46,268 bases of DNA from an uncultured Prevotellaceae bacterium (GCA_947168045.1 CAMVKN010000023.1:1-46268); one strand, 5' to 3'; numbered from the stretch's first letter, positions 1-7,558 are shown. A program made the numbers and translations. Notes: generated from the sequence alone by a model not told the origin.

Positions 1-69
1 TGGGAGCAAAACGATACAGAACTTACACTCTTGTTCACAGGAACCGGCACCCACTCAGACCTATTCTAG
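1..69 (+). CDS. YafQ/RelE-family toxin, C-terminal fragment (cut by window edge)
   Basis: Frame 1 is open from the first base to a TAG at 67-69 and encodes 22 residues ending in GTGTHSDLF. This closely resembles the conserved end of YafQ-type mRNA interferases (E. coli YafQ ends RTGTHAALFG), where the TGTH segment contains the family's catalytic histidine. The preceding W-x-Q-N-D-x-E-L-T-L-L stretch fits the last beta strand. These toxins are ribosome-dependent mRNA endonucleases normally encoded downstream of a DinJ/RelB-type antitoxin, which would lie outside the window. Only the tail is visible, so whether the gene is intact is unknown. Confidence 0.6.
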   Translation, partial: WEQNDTELTLLFTGTGTHSDLF

Positions 70-487
70 CCGCCCCCGCCCCCCGCCCCCTCTCTTTACC
101 TCTCAAAACAAACAATCTAACCCTAAAACGAATAACAACTCATGCCCCGCTACCTCCACATACCCCACACTCCCGACACCGCCCGGACCCTGACTCTGAG
201 CGGCCGTAACTGCTTGGTAGTGAGCGGCATAGTTACCCCCCCCTAAAATCGGCTACAGGCGCGGAAAAGGGCGCCGAGGCGAAATGTGTCCACAAGGCAC
301 GCAGAAGTCCCACAGCGGGGCTGCTGCGTGCCTTGTCGCGTATCTGTGCGTCCATGCGTCCCACATCGCGCTCCCTGCATGTGGGAATGCCCACCGACGA
401 CGTGGACGTGGACAAGGAGTACCAGCTCATCCCAATCGACAGTCTATAAACTTTAATTCATTTATTAACAAATTATATTTTTCAATT
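70..487. other. Gene-free stretch, no convincing gene
   Basis: This gap between the YafQ tail and the next gene begins with a C-rich run (70-95). It holds two open frames I do not trust: 142-246 (34 codons, ATG start) and 210-449 (80 codons without a stop, ending in YQLIPIDSL). Neither has a recognisable domain or a convincing start. The 60 bases before the ATG at 488 are AT-rich, as is typical upstream of Bacteroidetes genes, but I see no clear TAnnTTTG element. Confidence 0.4.
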
Positions 488-1225
488 ATGATTAAGAAAA
501 GATTTATTTCAATGCTCGTGCTGCTCGCAGCAGTAGCCACGGGCGCAGTGGCACAGTCGACGTACAAGGTTTCTGTGAAGGAAGGCACCGAGGATGCCTC
601 AAACTGGCAGGGCAAGGCCGGCGAAGGCGAGTATCAGGCACTGCCCCTTGAGGGCGTAGCCGCAGGCACGGCGGTCAGCGTCAAGTACAACGGCACGAAG
701 AAGGTGAAGAGCGTCAAGGCCGTTAAAAAGGCTGCGGCGAAGCCCGCACTCAGCCTCACCAGCCCCAGCGTGGGACAGGTCATCGGCAGCGACGGCAAGA
801 ACTATGCTGCTGCCGCCACCCTGCCCACAGGCGTGACCAAGGTAGCAATGATAGCCTACGTGTCTGGCTCCAACGGTCTCGCCATCGCCCTGGACGACGA
901 AGGCAAGTTGAATTGGGCGACGGCAAAATCCACATGCGAAGCAAAAACACCCGCCTTCACTGGCGGCACATGGCACCTGCCCAGCCAGGCCGAATGGAAT
1001 CAGATGTTCAAAGCCAACGGCGGCGACGAAGAACGCTGCTACGGCCTGAATTCGGCTATCAAATCCGCCGGAGGAACAGCCTTGCTGGAGGGGGGAACAG
1101 GCTACTGGTCGTCTACGCCGAATGGAAGCAATGCCTGGTACGTGTGGCTCATGGATGGCGATACCGACTGGCGCAGTGCCCCTGTGGCCATCGGCCGCCA
1201 AGTCCGTGCCTGCCTCGCTTTTTAA
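488..1225 (+). CDS. Secreted DUF1566/FISUMP-like protein
   Basis: A 245-residue protein. I chose the ATG at 488 because it begins directly with a signal peptide (MIKKRFISMLVLLAAVATGAVAQ) after an AT-rich leader, although the frame is open further upstream. The middle is low-complexity and Lys/Ala-rich (about residues 65-85). The C-terminal 120 residues carry the signature of the DUF1566/Fibrobacter paralogous domain family: a WHLPSQAEW motif, a central YWSST motif and a terminal QVRACLAF. Proteins with this domain are secreted or surface exposed in Bacteroidetes and Fibrobacter, and their biochemical role is not established. It stands alone, with no operon partner. The product is probably exported; function unknown. 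Confidence 0.75.
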   Translation: MIKKRFISMLVLLAAVATGAVAQSTYKVSVKEGTEDASNWQGKAGEGEYQALPLEGVAAGTAVSVKYNGTKKVKSVKAVKKAAAKPALSLTSPSVGQVIGSDGKNYAAAATLPTGVTKVAMIAYVSGSNGLAIALDDEGKLNWATAKSTCEAKTPAFTGGTWHLPSQAEWNQMFKANGGDEERCYGLNSAIKSAGGTALLEGGTGYWSSTPNGSNAWYVWLMDGDTDWRSAPVAIGRQVRACLAF

Positions 1226-1604
1226 CCTATTTATCGATTTACCAATTTATCTATTTTAGCCGCGACAGCGGCTTTAGGATAAAGGTAAGTGATCAAGGGA
1301 CTCTGATCCGTCAGAGAGACCCCGTGCACGGCGGAACCCCGCCCGCACAGCCCCCACGGAGAGGGCGGCCTCCCCGCACGAAAGAACAACAGATTCAGAA
1401 AAAAGGACGACTCGGAAAACATGGACATACCCGTCATGCCACACCCTGGCACCGACACCCAGGCATCGCCATATCAGAGCCGTCAGACAAAAGAGCCCGT
1501 CCCCATCGTGAGACGACTCTCCACCCTCTCGCAAAAGCGATCTTTGACATACTGAGACAAACGGATATTTATAATGCTTAATGCATAATTATTTCTGAGG
1601 GAAA
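1226..1604. other. Gene-poor interval with a small hairpin
   Basis: After the stop at 1225 there is a 6-bp stem with a 4-nt loop at 1258-1273 (AGCCGC/GCGGCT), a weak candidate terminator without a clean T-run. A 44-codon ATG frame at 1421-1555 is open but has no recognisable features and no visible promoter. I see no RNA gene or mobile-element end here. Confidence 0.4.
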
Positions 1605-1638
1605 TTGTGGGAATCTCGCGGAAAAGTTGTATCTTTGC
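1605..1638 (+). promoter_or_regulatory. Bacteroidetes-type promoter for the zeta-toxin operon
   Basis: A TATCTTTG -7 element (1630-1637) lies 22 nt downstream of a TTG (1605-1607), close to the established Bacteroidetes consensus TTTG-N19-21-TAnnTTTG. The start codon at 1667 follows about 29 nt after the -7 element. The spacing is slightly long, so the -33 half is less certain than the -7 half. Confidence 0.5.
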
Positions 1639-1666
1639 AGCCGTAATCACAAAACGTAAGAAGATT

Positions 1667-1837
1667 ATGAGCATCGACACGTACAAACTGACAAGCATGG
1701 AGGAGCCTACCGACGAAGTGCTCTCGCAACTGATGCGTGAGGCCGCTGAAGAGGCAAAGCAGAAGAGAGCAGAAGCAACGGCACGTTTCTTCGGACAGTT
1801 GAAGCGTGAATCTGAAAAGATTGCAGCATCATGTTAA
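1667..1837 (+). CDS. Small helical protein upstream of zeta-like toxin (candidate antitoxin)
   Basis: A 56-residue, charged, probably all-helical protein (EAAEEAKQKRAEATARFF core) with no signal peptide. The ATG at 1667 is the first in frame after the promoter at 1605-1638; an in-frame codon further upstream would lie within the promoter. Its stop overlaps the ATG of the downstream P-loop gene (ATGTTAA, 1831-1837), which implies translational coupling. The gene order, a small upstream protein followed by a zeta-family kinase, matches a toxin-antitoxin operon. The sequence is not recognisably an epsilon antitoxin. The antitoxin role is inferred from position only. Confidence 0.6.
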   Translation: MSIDTYKLTSMEEPTDEVLSQLMREAAEEAKQKRAEATARFFGQLKRESEKIAASC

Positions 1838-2430
1838 CAGAGAAACATCGCCCGGTGCTCATCGTCATTGCCGGTCCAAACGGGTCGGGCAAGACCACGA
1901 TTACCTCAAAGATTCTTCGTCATGAATGGCTTGAAGATGCACTCTACGTCAATCCCGACCAGGTGGCACAGGACCGATTCGGCGACTGGAACTCGCCTCA
2001 GGCTGTGCTTCAGGCTGCACAATACTGCGAAGAGCAGCGTGAAGCGTGTCTGAAAAACGGTCGGAGTCTAATCTTCGAGACGGTGCTTTCTTCCGAAGGA
2101 AAGGTGGACTTCATCCGGCGCGCTCATGAAGCAGGCTATTTCATTCGACTGTTCTTCGTGTCCACCAGCCACCCCACTATCAACGCATTACGCATTGCTC
2201 AGCGAGTAATGGAGGGCGGTCACGACGTGCCGATTCCCAAGATTATCTCGCGCTATCAGAAGTCGATACTCAACTGCAAGTGCGTGGCAGCTATTGCCGA
2301 CCGCGTGTATGTTTACGACAACTCTATAGACGACACCGAGGCCCGCCTGCTATTCCGCATGACCGACGGCAAGCTCTTCAAGTGCTACACCGACGACATC
2401 CCCCTCTGGGCGCAGACCATCATCGACTGA
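1831..2430 (+). CDS. Zeta-toxin family P-loop kinase
   Basis: A 199-residue cytoplasmic P-loop NTPase. The Walker A motif GPNGSGKT is at residues 15-22, directly after the first beta strand. Other features match zeta-toxin/UDP-GlcNAc-kinase-like proteins: YVNPDQVAQ (substrate-side Asp), FETVLSS, and the RIAQRVMEGGHDVP...RY arginine-rich segment around residues 118-140. Zeta toxins phosphorylate UDP-N-acetylglucosamine and so poison cell-wall synthesis, but many chromosomal members are unproven. It is coupled to the 56-residue gene upstream by a 7-nt overlap. The length is normal for the short, antitoxin-separate form. The alternative is a housekeeping P-loop kinase without toxic function. Confidence 0.8.
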   Translation: MLTEKHRPVLIVIAGPNGSGKTTITSKILRHEWLEDALYVNPDQVAQDRFGDWNSPQAVLQAAQYCEEQREACLKNGRSLIFETVLSSEGKVDFIRRAHEAGYFIRLFFVSTSHPTINALRIAQRVMEGGHDVPIPKIISRYQKSILNCKCVAAIADRVYVYDNSIDDTEARLLFRMTDGKLFKCYTDDIPLWAQTIID

Positions 2431-2596
2431 GCCTGCAACTGCCGAGAAATACAAGAATATCCGCCGAGACATCACACCGATGCCTCGGCGAATCGTTTAT
2501 GTATCCGTCACTGTCTCAAGTATCGTCATCGCATCGCCGAGGCGACAACAGAAAATAGTATAACAAATTAAAGAACAATTAAAACATTAAAGAACA

Positions 2597-3787
2597 ATGA
2601 AACATCGATTTCTATACATCATGGCACTGCTGCTGACAGTGGCGACGGGCGCATGGGCACAAGACCCTGACCCCATCGACCTCACGCCCAGTGCCGACGG
2701 AACGGTGTGGACACTCAGCACGATGCCCGAATACGACGTCGAGCTGGAAGTGACATACTACACCGATGCCGAACTCGACCAGATGGCAGCCGATGAAGTC
2801 ATCGCCAAGATAACAGCCATCGGCACCGTGACCTACACTCCTGAGAGCAAGGCCCTCATCGACGCAGCACGCACGGCCTACGACGCGCTGACCGCCGCCC
2901 AGCAGGCACTCGTGACAAACTACTCGACGCTGACCGATGCCGAGACCACCTACGCCACCGCTGAGGAGACCGCCTACACCGAGGGCGTAGAACTGACCAA
3001 GAACCCCGACGGCACATGGACACTCGCCGCAACTCCCGCCTTCGACGTGGAGCTGGAGGTGGAGTATGAGACCGACCTGGCCCTCTCCGAGACCACGGAC
3101 AACAGCGCTGCACTGACAGAGTGGGACGGCTACGAGGCCGACGTCACCATGACGCGCACGCTTGCCACCGGTTCGTGGAATACGTTTGCTGCTCCGTTCA
3201 GCACCGCCATCCCCGATGGCTGGACCGTGAAGGAACTCAGCAGCGCAACGTTCGCAGACGGAACGCTGACCCTCAACTTCGCCAATGCCGCCAGCATCGA
3301 GGCCGGCAAACCCTATCTGGTGAAGGTCGCTGCCAACACCGACCTCTCCACAGCACCCTTCACGGGAGCCATCGTGAGCAAGGATGCACAGCCCTTCACC
3401 TCGACCGACGTCGATTTCATCCCCACATTGGGAAAGACGCTCGTCACCGGACCAGAGGGCGATAAGGACAACGTGAAGGCCGTGCTCTTCCTCGCTGCCG
3501 GCAACAAGCTCGTCAACCCCTCTGTGGTCAACGATGACACACAGGAAGCAAGCTACATGAAGGGCTTCCGTGCCTACTTCCAGGTGAAGGGCTTGGCTGC
3601 CAGTGCACGCGCGTTCAGCATGAACCTGGGCGACGGCGAGACCACTTCGATCAGTGAAGAGTTAAGTGTGAATAGTAAAGTATTCGCTCCCGTCACAGAG
3701 TGCTACACCCTCGATGGTCGCAAGTTGCAAGGCCAGCCCACGCAGAAGGGTGTGTACATTGTAAACGGTAAAAAGGTCATCAAATAA
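2597..3787 (+). CDS. Secreted helical-repeat protein with T9SS-like tail
   Basis: A 396-residue protein with a signal peptide (cleavage near VATGAWAQ, residue 22). Residues about 75-125 contain a FIVAR-like helical module (YDALTAAQQALVTN), flanked by two similar short beta segments with the pattern LTPSADGTVWTLS / LTKNPDGTWTLA. A beta-rich region follows (SWNTFAAPFSTAIPDGW...), common in Bacteroidetes surface proteins. The last 28 residues, CYTLDGRKL...KGVYIVNGKKVIK, resemble a shortened type A C-terminal sorting domain. With the type IX genes at 10.9-17.1 kb, export by that route is plausible but inferred. It lies 18 nt upstream of the next small gene and probably shares its transcript. Confidence 0.75.
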   Translation: MKHRFLYIMALLLTVATGAWAQDPDPIDLTPSADGTVWTLSTMPEYDVELEVTYYTDAELDQMAADEVIAKITAIGTVTYTPESKALIDAARTAYDALTAAQQALVTNYSTLTDAETTYATAEETAYTEGVELTKNPDGTWTLAATPAFDVELEVEYETDLALSETTDNSAALTEWDGYEADVTMTRTLATGSWNTFAAPFSTAIPDGWTVKELSSATFADGTLTLNFANAASIEAGKPYLVKVAANTDLSTAPFTGAIVSKDAQPFTSTDVDFIPTLGKTLVTGPEGDKDNVKAVLFLAAGNKLVNPSVVNDDTQEASYMKGFRAYFQVKGLAASARAFSMNLGDGETTSISEELSVNSKVFAPVTECYTLDGRKLQGQPTQKGVYIVNGKKVIK

Positions 3788-3805
3788 CGGTAGGAGGACA
3801 CAGAT

Positions 3806-4012
3806 ATGAAAAAGCAAGAATATCAGAAACCCGCAATGCTGGTTATAATGACCGACCTTGAGCAACAGATTCTGACCGGTTCGGTAAAGAACGTAACGAC
3901 AACTGGCCTTAACGAAGACAACCTTCACAAGGACAACACCCAGGGCAACATCTGGAACGATGCCATGAGCCGCCGTCACAGCGTCTGGGACGAGGACGAG
4001 GACGAGGAATAA
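3806..4012 (+). CDS. Small acidic-tailed conserved protein
   Basis: A 68-residue protein starting MKKQEYQKPAMLVIMTD and ending in an acidic run (WDEDEDEE). Short proteins beginning MKKxxYxKPxMxVV with an L-L-x-G-S motif near residue 30 are very common in Prevotella and Bacteroides next to secreted proteins; here the motif is ILTGS. Function is unknown. It follows the secreted protein by 18 nt and is followed 16 nt later by a strong terminator, so the two form a short operon. Confidence 0.65.
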   Translation: MKKQEYQKPAMLVIMTDLEQQILTGSVKNVTTTGLNEDNLHKDNTQGNIWNDAMSRRHSVWDEDEDEE

Positions 4013-4028
4013 AGAACGAAACCTGAAA

Positions 4029-4061
4029 AAAAAGACGACGGAGAGCATCTGTCGTCTTTTT
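4029..4061 (+). terminator. Intrinsic terminator
   Basis: A perfect 11-bp stem (4029-4039 AAAAAGACGAC pairs with 4051-4061 GTCGTCTTTTT) around an 11-nt loop, ending in a T-run. It closes the 2597-4012 operon. The A-rich opposite side means it could also act on transcripts from the other strand. Confidence 0.8.
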
Positions 4062-4187
4062 ATAGAACCGTCATCGTCATGTTCCTTCGTAGGCAGCATC
4101 CTCAACGGCAAGTCCGTCACCGAGGCCCATCGCACCGCCGTTCCGACAGATGCCGGCGAATACACCGTCCGCGCCACTTGGGGCTAA
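4062..4187 (+). pseudogene. C-terminal remnant of a secreted beta-sandwich protein
   Basis: Downstream of the terminator a short frame ends at a TAA (4185-4187) and reads GSILNGKSVTEAHRTAVP then TDAGEYTVRATWG. The DAGEYTVRAT stretch is typical of the last strand of immunoglobulin-like or MBG-like repeats in surface proteins. There is no start codon or signal peptide, and the frame runs back into the terminator, so it is a decayed fragment or a chance frame. I favour a remnant because of the coherent composition over about 32 codons. Confidence 0.35.
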
Positions 4188-4220
4188 GATTGGCCTAATA
4201 AAGGGAACCGAAATAAATGC

Positions 4221-4828
4221 TGCACCAAGTGCACCTTTGGACTTTATTCAGTTGACTTGCAAGCCGTTGGCTGGTGCACCAAACAGTTGTTTTCGTGCAC
4301 CTATGTGCACCAGGAGCCCCACCTTTCTTGCGTCCCTTCGGTAGCAAGCGACCAGAGGTCGAGCGCTGCCCCCAAAGCCCCCCCTTCTTGCGTCCCTTCG
4401 GTAGCAGCCCCCGGGGGGGCTTTATTCTCATAACTCAACGACTTATTTCAATAACTCGTTGACTTATTCCAATAACTCATTGACTTATTCCAATAACTCA
4501 TGGAGATAATTTCGTAAAGTGCCGAGTTATTGGCAAATTCTCGAGAGAATATATCCAAAAAGAAGCGCTCCCTTCTTGCGTCCCTTCGGTAGCAAGCGAC
4601 CAGAGGTCGAGCGCTGCCCCAAAAGCCCCCCCTTCTGCCCCCGAGGGGGCTACTATAGTTTTGCCATGATGGGAGTTAGTCTATAGTAGCCCCCTTGGGG
4701 GCAGAAGGGGGGGCTTTGGGGGCTTGGGTGTCTCAGGTGCACCATTGGTGCACGAACAGAGCCGTTGATGCACCTGATAACGACTTGCAAGTCAACTATT
4801 TTAGGCCGAAAGGTGCACTAAGTGCACT
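4221..4828. repeat. Large palindromic repeat block with TGCAC-rich inverted arms
   Basis: A gene-free 0.6-kb block. The outer arms 4221-4312 and 4737-4828 are imperfect inverted copies of each other, including an exact 14-bp match (AGTTGACTTGCAAG and its complement) and several GTGCAC sites. Inside are a 48-bp direct repeat (4325-4372 and 4573-4620, with a partial copy at 4385-4406), a 21-bp tandem repeat (4432-4494, three units plus part of a fourth) and a nearly perfect 37-bp inverted pair (4622-4658 and 4681-4717). No coding signal is seen. A GAGATAATTTCG...AAGTGCCG motif at 4503-4525 recurs near 40.76-40.87 kb. Confidence 0.75.
4622..4717. repeat. Near-perfect GC-rich palindrome (REPIN-like pair)
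   Basis: The left arm at 4622-4658 and the right arm at 4681-4717 are reverse complements at 36 of 37 positions and surround a 22-nt spacer. Each arm contains its own small hairpin (GCCCCC/GGGGGC). This nested-palindrome layout recurs at the other GC-rich repeat loci in the window, although the arm sequence here is a variant. Confidence 0.75.
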
Positions 4829-4888
4829 TTGTTTTTCGCTTTCCTTATTTGTAGTAGAGGTGTCCTCTCACCTCTCATCTCTCATTTC

Positions 4889-6778
4889 TCATTTCTGACT
4901 GTCCTTCTGCCTGATTTCTACCCGTCGAATCTTTCCGCTGATGGTCTTGGGCAGCTCGTCGACAAACTCGATGATGCGGGGATACTTGTACGGGGCCGTC
5001 TCCTTCTTCACATGCTGCTGCAGTTCCTTGATGAGCGCGTCGCCGGCCTTGTCCTTCCACTCCTTGCCCAGGACGACGGTGGCCTTCACCACCATGCCGC
5101 GTATGTCGTCGGGCACACCGGTGATGGCACACTCCACCACTGACGGATGCGTCATCAGGGCGCTCTCTACCTCAAACGGGCCGATGCGGTAGCCTGACGA
5201 CTTGATGACATCGTCGATGCGGCCCTCGAACCAGTAGTAGCCGTCCTCGTCGCGCCAGGCCATGTCGCCGGTGTGGTACAGACCGTCGTGCCATGCCTCG
5301 CGCGTCTTCTCCTCGTCGCGATAGTAGCCCTTGAACAGTCCGATGGGCTTGTGGTCCCCTATCTTGATGACAATCTCGCCCTTCTCGCCGTCCTCACAGG
5401 GAGTGCCGTCAGCACGGATGAGTGCGATGTCGTATTGTGCGTTGGGGATGCCCATGGAGCCGGGCTTGGGCTTCATCCAGGGGAAGGTGCCAAGGGTCAT
5501 CGTCGTCTCGGTCTGGCCGAAGCCCTCCATCATCTTTATTCCCGTCTTCTCAAGGAACTTGTCAAAGACTGCCGGGTTCAGTGCTTCGCCTGCCGTGGTG
5601 CAGTATTCGAGCGACGACAGGTCGTATTTCGACAGGTCCTCGCGTATCATGAAACGGTAGATGGTGGGTGGTGCGCAGAAGCTCGTCACGCGGTACTTCT
5701 CCATCTGTCGCAGCAGCGTGTCGGCGTTGAACTTCTCATGGTCGAAGACAAACACCGTGGCGCCGGCAAACCACTGTCCGTAGAACTTGCCCCATACGGC
5801 CTTGCCCCATCCGGTGTCAGCCACGGTGAGGTGCAGGCTTCCTGGGTGCAGGTTGTGCCAGAAGACACCCGTGGTGAGGTGCCCCATGGCATAGAGGTAG
5901 TCGTGTGCCACCATCTTAGGCTCGCCGCTGGTGCCGCTGGTGAAGTACATCAGCATGGTGTCGTCGTTGGTGTTGACGAAGGCGGGTTTTGCAAAAGGGG
6001 GAACCTTTTGCCACTCTTCCTGCCAGTTGTGGAAAGCCTCCCCAAGCCCCTCCGAAGGAGGGGGTGTAGCCTCCCCAAGCCCCTCCGAAGGAGGGGATGT
6101 AGCCTCCCCAAGCCCCTCCGAAGGAGGGGGTGTTTGGTTACCTGAAGTAGTGGAAGAGTCTGCGTCATTATCTAACTTAACATCCCCTCCTTCGGAGGGG
6201 CTTGGGGAGGCTACACCCCCTCCTTCGGAGGGGCTTGGGGAGGCTCCCACCACCACCACGGTCTTCACCGTGGGGCTGTCGGGCAGGGCGGCCTGAACCT
6301 GGCTGACCACATAGGCATCGTCCACGCAGATGATGGCCTTCACGCTGGCGCGCGTGTTACGATATACAATGTCGTGCTTGGTCAGCATGTGCGTGGCGGG
6401 AATGACGATGGCGCCAATCTTGCACAGGGCAAGCATGCAGAGCCACCACTCGTAGCGGCGCTTCAGGATGAGCATCACAGGGTCGTTCTTGCCGATGCCT
6501 AATGACATCAGATAGCTGGCCGCCTGGTCGCTCTGCTCTTTCAGCTGTGCGAAGGTGGCGCGTATCTCCTCCCCCTGGTCGTTGGTCCACAGCAGGGCCA
6601 GACCGTCAGGGTTCTCCTCGGCCCAGACGTCCATGACGTCGTAGGCGAAGTTGAAATTCTCGGGGATGATGAACTCCAGGTTCTTGTTGTAGTCTTCGAC
6701 CGATTCGAAGTGCGTCTGTTTAAGAAACCTATTGAGGATTGTTTTGTCGCTCGCGTTGTTTTCCTTAAGTCTGTTCAT
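4889..6778 (-). CDS. AMP-binding acyl-CoA synthetase with repeat-derived insert
   Basis: A 629-residue adenylate-forming enzyme that activates a carboxylate with ATP and CoA in the cytoplasm. The signature P-loop FTSGTSGEPK is at about 279-288, followed by the YGQWFAGATVFVF core, the GEALNP and GFGQTE motifs, the hinge region GYYRDEEKT and YHTGDMAWRDEDGYYW, and a C-terminal catalytic lysine in KTISGKIRR. It resembles medium-chain or short-branched acyl-CoA synthetases. The family is usually about 550-560 residues; here residues 178-248 are a Pro/Ser/Glu/Gly-rich insert encoded by five 33-bp copies of a GC-rich palindromic repeat (6035-6245). Without the insert the length is normal. The XRE-cupin gene lies 60 nt upstream on the same strand, so it probably regulates this gene. 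Whether the enzyme is active is open. Confidence 0.88.
   Translation of the reverse strand: MNRLKENNASDKTILNRFLKQTHFESVEDYNKNLEFIIPENFNFAYDVMDVWAEENPDGLALLWTNDQGEEIRATFAQLKEQSDQAASYLMSLGIGKNDPVMLILKRRYEWWLCMLALCKIGAIVIPATHMLTKHDIVYRNTRASVKAIICVDDAYVVSQVQAALPDSPTVKTVVVVGASPSPSEGGGVASPSPSEGGDVKLDNDADSSTTSGNQTPPPSEGLGEATSPPSEGLGEATPPPSEGLGEAFHNWQEEWQKVPPFAKPAFVNTNDDTMLMYFTSGTSGEPKMVAHDYLYAMGHLTTGVFWHNLHPGSLHLTVADTGWGKAVWGKFYGQWFAGATVFVFDHEKFNADTLLRQMEKYRVTSFCAPPTIYRFMIREDLSKYDLSSLEYCTTAGEALNPAVFDKFLEKTGIKMMEGFGQTETTMTLGTFPWMKPKPGSMGIPNAQYDIALIRADGTPCEDGEKGEIVIKIGDHKPIGLFKGYYRDEEKTREAWHDGLYHTGDMAWRDEDGYYWFEGRIDDVIKSSGYRIGPFEVESALMTHPSVVECAITGVPDDIRGMVVKATVVLGKEWKDKAGDALIKELQQHVKKETAPYKYPRIIEFVDELPKTISGKIRRVEIRQKDSQK
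6035..6245. repeat. In-frame inverted array of 33-bp palindromic repeats
   Basis: Three direct 33-bp units (6035-6067, 6068-6100, 6101-6133) are followed by a 46-nt spacer (6134-6179) and two units in the opposite orientation (6180-6212, 6213-6245). Each unit holds the hairpin CCCCTCC/GGAGGGG. The 33-bp period equals 11 codons, so the array keeps the reading frame of the acyl-CoA synthetase and encodes repeats of the type PSPSEGGGVAS and PPSEGLGEATP. Confidence 0.9.
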
Positions 6779-6803
6779 ATTTTTTTGTTTTGCAGGTCTT
6801 CAT

Positions 6804-6840
6804 AAGGCCCCTCCCTTTAGGAGGGGTCGGGGTGGGCTTT
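6804..6840. repeat. Single GC-rich palindromic arm between two genes
   Basis: One arm of the GC-rich repeat family (CCCCTCCC...GGAGGGGTCGGGGTGGGCTTT) lies between the start of the acyl-CoA synthetase gene and the stop of the XRE-cupin gene, touching the latter. Its hairpin could influence expression between the two genes. Confidence 0.7.
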
Positions 6841-7396
6841 ATTCTACTGTAAATGCCAGGAACTTTACCGCCTTGTCGCCTACGGCCAGCATGCCGTGGG
6901 GCTTTGAGGAGTCGAAGTAGATGCTGTCGCCTTCGTCCAGCACGATGGTCTTGCCCCCGATGTACAGCTCCATCTTGCCCTCCAGGACAAGGTTGAACTC
7001 CTGTCCGGCGTGCGTGTTCTTGTAGATGGTGCGTGCGCCCGGCTTGGGTTCGACGGTGACGATGAACACGTCGGCCTTGTGCCCCACGAAGCCTGAGACG
7101 AGGCTCTGGTACTTGTATGCCTTGGTGCGCTCTATGCTCACGCCTTGTCCGTTGCGCACCACGAAGTAGCTCTTCATGTGCGGTGTCTCTGCGAAGATGA
7201 GCTCCTCGGTCGAGACGCCATACTTGTGCGCAATCTTCATCAGGTTTGAGATGGTGATGTCTACTTCGCCCTTCTCAATCTTCTCATATTTCTCTGGGTC
7301 AATGCCGATGGTCTCCGCCATCTCGCTGACCGGGATGTCGAGCACTTCGCGCAGGCCGCGCAACCGCTCGCCTATCTGTTTCAGTTGATTCTCCAT
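6839..7396 (-). CDS. XRE-family regulator with cupin domain
   Basis: A 185-residue protein. I chose the ATG at 7396 (MENQLKQIGERL) because the longer frame runs through the promoter. Residues 1-65 form a helix-turn-helix of the XRE/Cro type (LRGLREVLDIPVSEMAETIG...ISNLMKIAHKYGVSTEEL). Residues about 105-183 form a cupin barrel with the motifs HAGQEFNLVLEGKMEL and SKPHGM. Such regulators sense small ligands and control adjacent catabolic genes. It sits directly upstream of, and co-directional with, the acyl-CoA synthetase, so it likely regulates that gene and perhaps itself; the same gene pair is common in Bacteroides. The ligand is unknown. Confidence 0.88.
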   Translation of the reverse strand: MENQLKQIGERLRGLREVLDIPVSEMAETIGIDPEKYEKIEKGEVDITISNLMKIAHKYGVSTEELIFAETPHMKSYFVVRNGQGVSIERTKAYKYQSLVSGFVGHKADVFIVTVEPKPGARTIYKNTHAGQEFNLVLEGKMELYIGGKTIVLDEGDSIYFDSSKPHGMLAVGDKAVKFLAFTVE

Positions 7397-7424
7397 GGTT
7401 CTTTTTTGTTTAGCTAATTTGGGT

Positions 7425-7457
7425 GCAAAGGTACGAAAAGTTGGTAGAAAAGCAAAA
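7425..7457 (-). promoter_or_regulatory. Promoter of the XRE-cupin/acyl-CoA synthetase operon
   Basis: On the minus strand TACCTTTGC (7433-7425) forms the -7 element and TTTTG (7457-7453) the -33 element, 19 nt apart, matching the Bacteroidetes consensus. The start codon is at 7396. Confidence 0.65.
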
Positions 7458-7526
7458 CAAATTATTAAAACAATGCGCCATCTAATAAAAAAATGTAAGA
7501 AAAACATTGTGTTTTTGTCTGTTTTT

Positions 7527-7558
7527 TTTGTTCGTTCAGTTTTTTTTTGTAACTTCGC
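7527..7558 (+). promoter_or_regulatory. Promoter of the TPR/kinase-like gene
   Basis: TTTG (7527-7530), 19 nt, then TAACTTCGC (7550-7558), a one-base variant of TAnnTTTG. The start codon at 7583 follows by 24 nt. It is back-to-back with the divergent promoter at 7425-7457. Confidence 0.5.

Noticed and set aside
142..449. Possible small genes in the left gap (34-codon frame at 142-246 and the stop-free frame 210-449)
   Set aside because: No recognisable domain, no promoter and no coherent start. The tail YQLIPIDSL is suggestive but too short to support a gene.
1421..1555. 44-codon frame before the zeta operon
   Set aside because: Proline- and charge-rich with no similarity I can recognise and no promoter at a suitable distance.
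5273..6145. Plus-strand frame opposite the acyl-CoA synthetase (290 codons)
   Set aside because: It is a shadow of a confidently recognised enzyme; the repetitive end is the palindromic array read on the other strand.
6035..6245. CRISPR-like repeats inside the acyl-CoA synthetase
   Set aside because: Units abut each other, occur in both orientations, and are palindromic. There are no variable spacers.
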